Assembly (NCBI RefSeq): GCF_004345645.1
Contig: NZ_SLWS01000001.1
Span: 871,546-935,545 of the forward strand
Direction of reading: 5' to 3'
Length of the DNA stretch: 64,000 nucleotides
DNA from: Actinocrispum wychmicini
Lineage (GTDB): Bacteria; Actinomycetota; Actinomycetes; Mycobacteriales; Pseudonocardiaceae
Shown: positions 1 to 7,387 of the stretch, one piece after another
Layout: each line of letters opens with the position of its first letter
Position numbering within the stretch: the first letter of the stretch is position 1
The notes under the pieces: model-generated
Told to the model about the DNA's origin: nothing
Seen by the model: the letters and a program-made list of their open reading frames with translations, nothing else
Databases searched by the model: none
Translations under genes and position numbers: made by a program

Positions 1-89
1 CGGGGCTGTGGGCCTGTTGGCCTTCGCCGGTCGCCTTCGCGCGTAGGCCTTTGTCTCGGGGCTCTGGGCGTGTGCTTGTGCACATATTT

Positions 90-123
90 GGGGGGTTTCC
101 AGGTTGGGGTGGGGGCGATTGGG
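90..123 (+). other. Putative G-quadruplex motif
   Basis: Four G tracts (6, 4, 5 and 3 Gs) are separated by loops of 10, 1 and 5 bases on the plus strand. This meets the usual pattern for an intramolecular G4 if one long loop is allowed. More G runs follow up to about 170. It lies about 480 bases upstream of the first glycan gene. Any regulatory role is inference. Confidence 0.4.
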
Positions 124-468
124 TGTCGCTTTGGGGTTGTTATCATGGGTTGGGGTGTGTGGTCGGTGTGAGGATTTGCTGCTGGCTTTTTTGGGGACTT
201 TGGGTATTCGTTCTGCGCATTTTGGGTTGGTTCATTCGGTGGGGTTTTTGGTGGTGGGTGTTTGTGGGTCACTCTTGTGGGTGGTTTTTCGGCTAGTACC
301 TCGTGTGGGTGTTGTTCGTGGTGGGGGCGTGTCGGGACAGTGGGTGACGTCGTTCACCTCGATGTACCAGGGTCGGTGTGTTCCGTGACGACGTAGGGTG
401 GCGTCGTTGGTCCGACCGGGTGAGGTTGCTCGGTGGTGGTCACTGTCCGTCGTTTTTGGGTGGTGACC

Positions 469-479
469 CCGAATTTCGG
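469..479. promoter_or_regulatory. Perfect 11-bp dyad upstream of first sugar transferase
   Basis: CCGAA-T-TTCGG reads the same on both strands. A related dyad, ATTCGG-N6-CCGAAT, lies at 25020-25037 upstream of the paralogous sugar transferase at 25325, and both contain the 9-mer ACCCCGAAT (466-474 and 25029-25037). This would suit a shared operator for the two initiating transferases. No regulator can be assigned. Confidence 0.3.
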
Positions 480-603
480 CCGCGAGGCCGGGATTCATAA
501 TGTTCTTCTCGCGGTAACGGCGTTCAGAGATGGAACGACTCCCGTGGTGAGCCGGGCGATCATCTTTTTACGCCTGTTTGGCCTTCACAACAGGAGAGAC
601 TGC

Positions 604-2085
604 ATGAGAGAACGGACCGGGTCTGTCCGCCGGCGTGGTCGTTTTCAGATGGTCTCCCCGCGAAGCGCGCCCGAATCCGTTCGGCCAATGCTCGCCGGGT
701 GGCAGAGGAAGTACCAGCTCGCCGTCGTGGCCTGCGACGTCGTCGTGGTGCTCGCCGTCACAGCCGTCCTCGCCGTGGTCACGGGCGCGTCGGCGCCTTG
801 GCGCACGATCATGTCCGCCGTGCTCACGCAGGTCGCGATCCTGGCCGGGCTCGGTGGGGCCAGGGCGTGGAGCCCGTCGATCCTCGGCGACGGCGAGGAG
901 GAGTTCCGCAGGCTGTACCGCGGCATGTTCACCGCGCTGGTCACCCTGGCCGTCAGCGGGTTCGCGTTCGACTTCGGCCAGCTGCGGCCATGGGTGTTCG
1001 TGGCGCTGCCGGCGATCGCGCTGATCGACTTCCCGGTCCGCTACATCCTGCGCCGGGTCCTGCACAAACGCCGCCAAGCCGGTCGTTGCCTCCTACCTGT
1101 GCTCGCCGCCGGCGGAGTTGGCACGATCAGTGACCTCATCGGCCGCACGCGTGGCGCGCCGCATCAGGGGTGGCGCGTGGAGGCGGTGTGCACGGCGGAC
1201 GGGCTGGGCATAGGGCCGGACGGGAAGGTCGACGGCGTGCCTGTGGTCGGGCGGATCGACGAGCTCACCGAGCACGTGAAACGCGGCGGCTACCGGATCG
1301 TCGCGGTCACCGCGGACAGTTACTGGACACCGCGCCGGCTGCAGCAACTCGCGTGGGAGCTGGAGGACACGAACGCCGAGCTCGTCGTCGCCCCCGTGCT
1401 CATGGAGGTTGCCGGGCCGCGCCTGCACGTCACCGGCGTACTGGGGATGCCGTTGCTCCGGCTGTCCGCGCCGGTGTTCACAGGCGCACGCCGCGTGGTC
1501 AAGGAGATTGTCGACCGCGTCGGCGCGACGTTCCTCATCGCCGTCATGTCGCCGTTCCTGTTGTTCGCCGCGTTGTGCGTGAAGCTGAGCGACGGCGGTC
1601 CGGTGTTCTACACGCAACGCCGGATCGGCAAGGACGGCCGGGCGTTCACCATGGTCAAGTTCCGGACCATGGTCACCGACGCCGACCGGGTCCGGGCCGA
1701 ACTGCTCGCCGAGAACGAGGGCCACGGCCCGCTGTTCAAGATGCGCAACGACCCGCGGGTGACCAGGGTCGGCGCCATCCTGCGCCGGTACTCCATGGAC
1801 GAGCTGCCGCAGCTGCTCAACGTGGTCGCCGGGTCCATGTCGCTGGTGGGGCCGCGGCCGCCGCTGCCGGAGGAGACCGAGCAGTACGGGCCGGACGCGC
1901 GCCGAAGACTGCTGGTCAAACCGGGACTCACGGGGTTGTGGCAGGTCAGCGGACGCAGTGACCTACCGTGGGAGGAGTCCGTCCGGCTGGACCTGCGGTA
2001 CGTGGAGGACTGGTCGCTGGCGCTGGACGCGCTGATCCTGTGGAAGACGGTTCGCGCCGTGTTGAAAGGCCAAGGAGCGTATTGA
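604..2085 (+). CDS. Exopolysaccharide polyprenyl glycosylphosphotransferase (initiating sugar transferase)
   Basis: This 493-residue membrane enzyme should move a sugar-1-phosphate from a nucleotide sugar to undecaprenyl phosphate, starting a repeat unit. Four predicted membrane segments lie at about residues 38-145. A Rossmann-like CoA-binding_3 region follows at about 155-260, a fifth membrane helix at about 306-327, and the bacterial sugar transferase domain to the end. Visible motifs are KFRTM, DELPQL, a SLVGPRPPLP segment and GLTGLWQVSGRS. The ATG at 604 follows AGGAGA; a longer frame from 433 has no ribosome site. It is a close paralogue of the gene at 25325. Its TGA overlaps the next ATG, so it heads a tightly coupled operon. 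The sugar it transfers cannot be read from sequence. Confidence 0.93.
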   Translation: MRERTGSVRRRGRFQMVSPRSAPESVRPMLAGWQRKYQLAVVACDVVVVLAVTAVLAVVTGASAPWRTIMSAVLTQVAILAGLGGARAWSPSILGDGEEEFRRLYRGMFTALVTLAVSGFAFDFGQLRPWVFVALPAIALIDFPVRYILRRVLHKRRQAGRCLLPVLAAGGVGTISDLIGRTRGAPHQGWRVEAVCTADGLGIGPDGKVDGVPVVGRIDELTEHVKRGGYRIVAVTADSYWTPRRLQQLAWELEDTNAELVVAPVLMEVAGPRLHVTGVLGMPLLRLSAPVFTGARRVVKEIVDRVGATFLIAVMSPFLLFAALCVKLSDGGPVFYTQRRIGKDGRAFTMVKFRTMVTDADRVRAELLAENEGHGPLFKMRNDPRVTRVGAILRRYSMDELPQLLNVVAGSMSLVGPRPPLPEETEQYGPDARRRLLVKPGLTGLWQVSGRSDLPWEESVRLDLRYVEDWSLALDALILWKTVRAVLKGQGAY

Positions 2086-3287
2086 TGATCTGCCGACTCT
2101 GCGGTCGCGCGGAGCTGGAGAGCGTGGTCGACCTGGGCGCGACACCCCCGTGCGAACGTTTCCTCACCGCTGGGCAGCTCGACGACCCGGAGCCGACGTA
2201 CCCGCTGCACCTGCGGGTCTGCCGGCACTGTCTGTTGGCGCAGCTCCCGCCGCTGATCACCCCCGAGGACACGTTCACCGAGTACGCGTACTTCTCGTCG
2301 TTCTCCTCTTCGTGGGTGGAGCACGCCCGGCGGTTCGTCGCCGACGCCACGGCCAGGATCCGGCCGAAGTTCGTGGTCGAGGTCGCCAGCAACGACGGAT
2401 ACCTGCTGCAGCATGTGGACGCCCGGTGCCTCGGCATCGAGCCGAGCGTCAACGTCGGCGCCGCCGCGCGGGAGAAGGGCGTGCCGACGCTGACGGCGTT
2501 CCTCGACAAGGAGACCGGCGCCAAGGTCCGCGACGAGCACGGCCCGGCGGACCTCGTCGTCGCCAACAACGTCTACGCGCACATCCCGGACATCCACGGC
2601 TTCACCACCGGCCTGCGCGAGCTGGTCGCGGACGACGGATGGGTGTCCATCGAGGTGCAGCACCTGCTCAGCCTGGTCGGCCAGAACCAGTACGACACCA
2701 TCTACCACGAGCATTTCCAGTACTACACGGTCGAGTCGGCCCGTCGCGCGCTCGCCGCCGGGGGCCTGTACCTCGTGGACGTCGAACGGCTGCCGACGCA
2801 CGGCGGCTCGGTCCGGCTGTGGGCGCGGCCGTTCGAGGCCGAACCGACCGCGGCGGTCGCCCAGGTGCTGGCCGAGGAACAGTCGGCTGGGCTGCATGAC
2901 ATGTCCGGCTACCAGGGGTTCGCTCGCCGGGTCGAGCAGGTCCGGCTGGATCTGCTCAGGTTCCTGCTCGACGCCAAGGCGGCCGGCAGGACGGTGGTCG
3001 GGTACGGCGCCCCCGGCAAAGGCAACACCCTGCTGAACCACTGCGGCATCCGGCCCGATATCTTGCCGTACACAGTGGACAGGAACCCGTACAAGCACGG
3101 CCGGTTCACGCCCGGCACGCGCATCCCGGTGCTCGCGCCCGAACGGATCGCCGAAGACCGGCCGGACTATGTCCTGGTGCTGCCCTGGAACCTGCGGGCC
3201 GAGCTGGTCCGTCAACTGTCCTATGTGGGCGAGTGGGGTGGCCGGCTGGTGTTCCCGATCCCGACTCTGGAGGAGGTCCGGCCGTGA
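2085..3287 (+). CDS. Zinc-finger class I SAM-dependent sugar C-methyltransferase family protein
   Basis: The 400-residue protein has the three-part layout of the NovU/TylC3-type C-methyltransferase family. An N-terminal zinc-binding module has Cys3, Cys6, Cys46 and Cys49. A SAM-binding Rossmann core has a VVEVASNDG loop at about 97-105. The C-terminal Methyltransf_14 domain contains GYGAPGKGNT near 306. These enzymes typically C-methylate NDP-4-keto-6-deoxy sugars at C3. The ATG overlaps the preceding TGA by one base and follows AAGGAG. The neighbours (nucleotidyltransferase, deacetylase, SDR, RmlC-like epimerase) fit a branched-sugar cassette. The exact substrate is inferred, not shown. Confidence 0.88.
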   Translation: MICRLCGRAELESVVDLGATPPCERFLTAGQLDDPEPTYPLHLRVCRHCLLAQLPPLITPEDTFTEYAYFSSFSSSWVEHARRFVADATARIRPKFVVEVASNDGYLLQHVDARCLGIEPSVNVGAAAREKGVPTLTAFLDKETGAKVRDEHGPADLVVANNVYAHIPDIHGFTTGLRELVADDGWVSIEVQHLLSLVGQNQYDTIYHEHFQYYTVESARRALAAGGLYLVDVERLPTHGGSVRLWARPFEAEPTAAVAQVLAEEQSAGLHDMSGYQGFARRVEQVRLDLLRFLLDAKAAGRTVVGYGAPGKGNTLLNHCGIRPDILPYTVDRNPYKHGRFTPGTRIPVLAPERIAEDRPDYVLVLPWNLRAELVRQLSYVGEWGGRLVFPIPTLEEVRP

Positions 3288-4075
3288 AGGTCGTGCTGTT
3301 CTGCGGCGGCTACGGGATGCGCATGCGCAACGGCATGGCCGACGACGTGCCCAAACCCATGCAGATGGTCGGGCCGCGGCCGCTGCTGTGGCACGTGATG
3401 CGTTACTACGCGCACTTCGGGCACACCGAGTTCATCCTGTGCCTCGGTTATGGCGCGCACTACATCAAGGACTTCTTCCTGCACTACCAGGAGACCGCGT
3501 CCAACGACTTCGTGCTGCGCGACGGCCAGGTCCAACTGCTGTCCACGGACATCAGCGACTGGACCGTGTCGTTCGTGCACACGGGCCAGGACTCGCCGAT
3601 CGGCGAACGGCTGCGGCGGGTGCGGCACCTGCTCGACGGCGAGGAGATGTTCCTCGCCAACTACGCGGACGTGCTCACCGACGCGCCGATGGACGAGATC
3701 GTCGCGCGGTTCACCACGAGTGACGCGGGTGCGTCCATGATGGTCGTGCCGCCGCAGTCGTCGTTCCACTGTGTGGAAATGGGCGCGGACGGCATGGTCA
3801 GCGGCATCACGCCGGTCAGCAACCTGCCGCTGTGGGAGAACGGCGGGTACTTCGTGCTGCGCCAGGACGTGTTCGAGCACCTGCCGCCCGGTGGTGACCT
3901 GGTGCAGGACGCGTGCGGTGAACTGGCCAAGGACGGGCGCCTGCTCGCGTACCCGTACCGTGGCTTCTGGCAGCCCGCCGACACTGTCAAGGAGCGGGCC
4001 GCCCTGGAGGCCGGATACGCACAGGGCGAGCGGCCGTGGATGTTGTGGGAGAACGATGCGGGCGCTCCGGCCTGA
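3284..4075 (+). CDS. Sugar-1-phosphate nucleotidyltransferase (glucose-1-phosphate cytidylyltransferase-like)
   Basis: This is a 263-residue nucleotidyl transferase, close to the RfbF size of about 257. The N-terminal nucleotide-binding loop reads CGGYGMRMR at residues 6-14, and a VPKPMQMVG metal/nucleotide segment follows. It should activate a sugar-1-phosphate as an NDP-sugar for the tailoring enzymes beside it. RfbF-type proteins use CTP; the choice of base here is inferred from overall resemblance. The GTG start overlaps the upstream stop as GTGA and follows a strong GGAGGAGG; a longer in-frame start at 3233 would overlap the previous gene. It is translationally coupled to both neighbours. 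Confidence 0.85.
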   Translation: MKVVLFCGGYGMRMRNGMADDVPKPMQMVGPRPLLWHVMRYYAHFGHTEFILCLGYGAHYIKDFFLHYQETASNDFVLRDGQVQLLSTDISDWTVSFVHTGQDSPIGERLRRVRHLLDGEEMFLANYADVLTDAPMDEIVARFTTSDAGASMMVVPPQSSFHCVEMGADGMVSGITPVSNLPLWENGGYFVLRQDVFEHLPPGGDLVQDACGELAKDGRLLAYPYRGFWQPADTVKERAALEAGYAQGERPWMLWENDAGAPA

Positions 4076-4718
4076 CGAGCTGTCGCGGGTCGCGCTGCTC
4101 GGTGCGCACTGCGACGACGTCGCCATCGGCGTTGGCGGAACGTTGTTGGCGCTGTGCCGATCCCGGCCCGGCCTGCGGGTCGACGCGCTGGTGTTGAGCG
4201 GCGGCGGCACCCTGCGGGAAGCCGAGGAACATGCCGCGTTGCAGGCGTTCTGCCCAGGCGCTTCACTGAAGGTGACTGTGCTGGACCTGCCGGACGGGCG
4301 GTTCCCGGCGCACTGGGAACGGGCCAAGCAGGCCGTCGAGTCGTTCCGGACAGAGTTGTGCCATCCCGCGGTGGAGCCCGACATCGTGTTCGCGCCGCAC
4401 GTCCGGGACGCCCACCAGGACCACCGGATGCTGGCCGAACTCGTCCCCACCGCGTTCCGGGACCATCTGGTGCTGCGGTACGAGATCGTCAAATGGGACG
4501 GTGACCTGGGTGCCCCGACCGTGTACCAGCCCTTGCCGGACCGGGTGGCCGAGGCCAAGGTGGATGCGTTGCTCCGGCACTATCCGTCGCAGCGGGACCG
4601 GGACTGGTTCGACGCCGAGACCTTCCTGGGCCTGGCCAGGGTCCGCGGGGTGGAATGCCGGGCGCGCTACGCCGAGGCGTTCCACGTGGACAAGATGACC
4701 ATCGGCTTGGAGGCCTGA
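4056..4718 (+). CDS. PIG-L family N-acetyl sugar deacetylase
   Basis: This 220-residue protein belongs to the PIG-L/LmbE zinc deacetylase family, which removes acetyl groups from GlcNAc-type moieties, as in mycothiol, GPI and antibiotic sugars. The metal-binding AHxDD motif is present as AHCDD (His18, Asp20, Asp21), and HQDH (His120, His123) supplies the further ligand. It starts at an ATG that overlaps the preceding gene by 20 bases, with GGGAG upstream. Nothing in the sequence suggests secretion, so it probably acts on a cytosolic nucleotide sugar or lipid-linked intermediate made by this operon. The exact substrate is unknown. Confidence 0.85.
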   Translation: MRALRPDELSRVALLGAHCDDVAIGVGGTLLALCRSRPGLRVDALVLSGGGTLREAEEHAALQAFCPGASLKVTVLDLPDGRFPAHWERAKQAVESFRTELCHPAVEPDIVFAPHVRDAHQDHRMLAELVPTAFRDHLVLRYEIVKWDGDLGAPTVYQPLPDRVAEAKVDALLRHYPSQRDRDWFDAETFLGLARVRGVECRARYAEAFHVDKMTIGLEA

Positions 4719-4719
4719 C

Positions 4720-5709
4720 GTGCGTGTACTGCTGACCGGACACCAGGGCTACCTGGGCACCGTGATGGCGCCCCGGCTGGCCGCGGCTGGGCACACCGTC
4801 GTCGGCCTGGACACCGGCTGGTTCGCGCCGTGCGTGCTCGGTCCGGAGCCGGCCGACCCGGACGGCCACCGGGTGGACCTGCGCGAGGTCACTTCGGCGC
4901 ATCTGTCCGATGTGGACGCCGTGGTGCACATGGCGGCCCTGTCCAACGACCCGCTGGGCTCGCTGGAGCCGTCGCTGACGTACGACATCAACCACCACGC
5001 GTCGGTCCGGCTGGCGAGGCTCGCGGCCGACGCCGGAGTTTCGCGCTTCCTCTACGCGTCAACGTGTTCGGTGTACGGCGCGGCGGGTGACGGTCTGGTG
5101 AACGAGGACGCGCCGCTGCGGCCGGTGACCCCGTACGCGGAGAGCAAGGTCCGGGTCGAGGACGACCTGGTGGCCATGGCCACCGACTCGTTCACCCCGG
5201 TCTTCCTGCGCAACGCCACGGCGTTCGGGTTCTCGCCGCGACTGCGGGCCGACATCGTGCTGAACAACCTCGTCGGGCACGCGGTGCTGAGCGGCGAGGT
5301 CCGCGTGCTGTCGGACGGCACGCCGTGGCGGCCGTTGGTGCACGCTCAGGACATCGCGGACGCGTTCATCGCGGCCCTCGCGGCGCCAAGGGATGTCGTG
5401 CACTGCAAGGCGTACAACGTGGGTATCGAGGACAACAACCTCACCGTGGCACAGATCGCCGGGCACGTGGTGGAAGCCGTCAACGGTTCCCAGCTGGTGA
5501 TCACGGGCGAGGCCGGCGCGGACCCCCGGTCGTACCGGGTGGACTTCTCGCGGATCCGGGCCGACCTCGGCTACACGGCACAGTGGTCGGTCAAGGCAGG
5601 CGCGGTCGAGCTGCGGGACGCGTACACCCGGTACGGCCTGACCCGGGCGGACTTCGAACAGCGGTTCACCCGGCTCGCCTGGCTCGCCGGTCAGGGTGGG
5701 CTGAGATGA
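4720..5709 (+). CDS. NAD-dependent epimerase/dehydratase (extended SDR)
   Basis: The 329-residue extended short-chain dehydrogenase has the Rossmann motif TGHQGYLG at residues 6-13. The active site is STCSVYG at about 114-120 plus Tyr139-x3-Lys143 (YAESK). The family epimerises, reduces or dehydrates NDP-sugars. No separate 4,6-dehydratase is visible in this cassette, so this enzyme could be the dehydratase, a 4-ketoreductase or a 4-epimerase. The GTG start lies one base after the upstream stop. Its 3' end overlaps the opposite-strand RmlC-like gene by 19 bases. Confidence 0.85.
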   Translation: MRVLLTGHQGYLGTVMAPRLAAAGHTVVGLDTGWFAPCVLGPEPADPDGHRVDLREVTSAHLSDVDAVVHMAALSNDPLGSLEPSLTYDINHHASVRLARLAADAGVSRFLYASTCSVYGAAGDGLVNEDAPLRPVTPYAESKVRVEDDLVAMATDSFTPVFLRNATAFGFSPRLRADIVLNNLVGHAVLSGEVRVLSDGTPWRPLVHAQDIADAFIAALAAPRDVVHCKAYNVGIEDNNLTVAQIAGHVVEAVNGSQLVITGEAGADPRSYRVDFSRIRADLGYTAQWSVKAGAVELRDAYTRYGLTRADFEQRFTRLAWLAGQGGLR

Positions 5710-6227
5710 AACAGGCCGGCCGTGCGGTCTCTCGCGCTGATCTGGGTGACCGGGAGCGGCCAGGGAATGCCGAGATCGGGGTCGTTGTAGCGGACCGCGA
5801 CGTCCTCGGCCGGGTCGTGCGGCCGGTCGATCCGGTAGCAGACGTCCGCGATCGGGGTCAGCGCCTGGAACCCGTGCAGCATGCCCGGCGGGATGTACAG
5901 GTGGACGAATCGTTCGTCGTCCAGCTGGAACATCTCGTGCCGGCCGTACGTGGGCGAACTCCTGCGCGCGTCGACGACCACATCGGACACCGCGCCATGT
6001 GCGCACCGCACGAACTTCGCCTCGCCCCGTCCGGAACGCCCGTGCAGGCCGCGCAGCACACCCCTGTGGCTGCGGGACTGCGAGTCCTGCATGAACGCGG
6101 CTGGGTCGATCCCTTGTGCCGCCACGATTTCAGTGTCGAAGGTGCGCGTGAACAGGCCGCGGTCGTCATGGTGCGGCGTGGGGACGAACAGCAGCACGCC
6201 GTCGATCGAGGTCGTCCGTACTTCCAT
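5691..6227 (-). CDS. dTDP-4-dehydrorhamnose 3,5-epimerase family protein (RmlC-like)
   Basis: The 178-residue cupin matches the RmlC length. It retains the segment containing the catalytic His (HRGVLRGLH), the beta strand KFVRCAHG, and the YIPPGMLHGF strand near the C terminus. RmlC-type enzymes epimerise C3 and/or C5 of NDP-4-keto-6-deoxy sugars. The ATG at 6227 was chosen because homology begins there; an upstream in-frame extension to 6371 is Arg/Gly-rich and overlaps the divergent gene. It is the only minus-strand gene inside an otherwise plus-strand operon. It overlaps the SDR end by 19 bases, and its start is only 17 bases from the divergent start at 6245. Confidence 0.87.
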   Translation of the reverse strand: MEVRTTSIDGVLLFVPTPHHDDRGLFTRTFDTEIVAAQGIDPAAFMQDSQSRSHRGVLRGLHGRSGRGEAKFVRCAHGAVSDVVVDARRSSPTYGRHEMFQLDDERFVHLYIPPGMLHGFQALTPIADVCYRIDRPHDPAEDVAVRYNDPDLGIPWPLPVTQISARDRTAGLFHLSPP

Positions 6228-6244
6228 GGCGCCATGGTGCCACC

Positions 6245-7387
6245 ATGCTGACGCCGATCTGCCGGTCCTGCCGGGCGCGTCGCGGTGACGTGGTCCTCGA
6301 CCTGGGCACGCAGCCGGCGAGCGACTTCTTCCCGCCGGCCACCGATCCCGGCCCGGACCCCGTGTATCCACTCCGGATGTGGCTGTGCGCGGAATGCGGC
6401 CTGGCCCAACTCGCCGAAGACCCGACCGTGCCGGAGGAGCCGCGCGGGGTCGAGCCGGCCGCGCTGGTCGCGCAGGCCAAGGACGCCATCGGCCGGGTCA
6501 TGGCGTCCGGTCTGGTGGCGCCCGGCGCCGGGGTGCTGGAGTACGGCAGCCCGCACGGCGGTTCGTGGCTGCCTTCGCTGACCGAGCAGGGGCTGCGTCC
6601 AGTGGAGCAGCAGGCCGACGTGATCGTCGACTGCTTCGGCATGATGCACGCCCCCGACCAGCACGCGGCGGTCGCCGAACGCGCCGGTCGACTGGCCGAA
6701 CGCGGCGTCCTGCTGTTGCAGTACCACTCGCTGGTCACAATCATCCGAAGTGGACAGTGGAACGCGTTGCGGCACGGGCATTTCGCGTACTACTCGACGA
6801 CCGCGGTGACCCGCATGCTGGCCGCGGCCGGGCTGACACCGTGGACCGCGTGGCGTTTCGACCTGTACGGCGGAACTGTGCTGCTGGCCGCCGGCCGCGG
6901 CGGCGAGGTGGACTCCGAGGTGCGGGCCCTGCTCGCCGAGGAGAACGGCAGCGGGGTGAGCGACCCCCGGATCGTCCGTTCGTTGCAGGAGACGGCCGAG
7001 AGCAGCATCAACGCGTTGCGCGGATGGCTGCAGCGGCAACGCGGCACCGGGCGCCGCGTCTTCGGATACGGCGCCGCGTCCCGCGCGGTGGCCCTGTTGG
7101 CGGCCGCCGGCATCGACAACACCATGCTGCTCGGCGTGGCGGACGCCGCACAGACCAAATGGGGCCGGCGGATGCCGGGTACCGTCATCCCGGTGATCAG
7201 CCCGGCCGAGCTGGTCCGCGCTCAACCGGACGCGGTCCTGCTGTTCGTTCCAGACCTGCTCGAAGAGGTCCGGAACGCGTTGCCGGCGTTGGCCGGGCGA
7301 TGGGTGGTGGCCGAGCCGACCCCGACCGAGGAACAGGTCACGCGGCGGATCGTGCCTCCCGCCCGCCTGTCCGGTGACAAACCATGA
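6245..7387 (+). CDS. Second zinc-finger methyltransferase-family protein with degenerate SAM loop
   Basis: The 380-residue protein repeats the layout of the gene at 2085. It has an N-terminal Cys6-x2-Cys9 and Cys48-x2-Cys51 zinc module, a middle Rossmann-like region and a C-terminal domain with VFGYGAASRAV. The glycine-rich SAM loop, reading roughly EYGSPHGGSW, departs from the family pattern, so catalysis is less certain than for its paralogue. It may be a divergent sugar C-methyltransferase or an inactive partner. The start ATG is 17 bases from the divergent RmlC-like gene, so an additional promoter or read-through across 5710-6244 is needed. Its stop overlaps the next start as ATGA. Confidence 0.75.
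   Translation: MLTPICRSCRARRGDVVLDLGTQPASDFFPPATDPGPDPVYPLRMWLCAECGLAQLAEDPTVPEEPRGVEPAALVAQAKDAIGRVMASGLVAPGAGVLEYGSPHGGSWLPSLTEQGLRPVEQQADVIVDCFGMMHAPDQHAAVAERAGRLAERGVLLLQYHSLVTIIRSGQWNALRHGHFAYYSTTAVTRMLAAAGLTPWTAWRFDLYGGTVLLAAGRGGEVDSEVRALLAEENGSGVSDPRIVRSLQETAESSINALRGWLQRQRGTGRRVFGYGAASRAVALLAAAGIDNTMLLGVADAAQTKWGRRMPGTVIPVISPAELVRAQPDAVLLFVPDLLEEVRNALPALAGRWVVAEPTPTEEQVTRRIVPPARLSGDKP

Larger units (their letters stand above)
1..603. other. Non-coding upstream region, G/T-rich on + strand
   Basis: No credible gene is seen. Roughly the first 430 bases are strongly biased to G and T on the plus strand; the two plus-strand reading frames here would encode Trp/Phe/Gly-rich low-complexity peptides and are rejected. 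G runs at 90-95, 106-109, 111-115 and 121-123 make a G-quadruplex-type motif. A perfect dyad CCGAA-T-TTCGG lies at 469-479. The last 120 bases have normal composition and presumably carry the promoter of the sugar transferase gene that starts at 604. Confidence 0.6.

Noticed and set aside
51..388. Two overlapping plus-strand frames of 81 and 94 codons
   Set aside because: Trp/Phe/Gly-rich translation of the G/T-skewed region, no ribosome site, no family resemblance.
433..603. Longer N terminus for the first sugar transferase
   Set aside because: No ribosome site at the earlier start; AGGAGA fits the ATG at 604 and the extra residues are not family-like.
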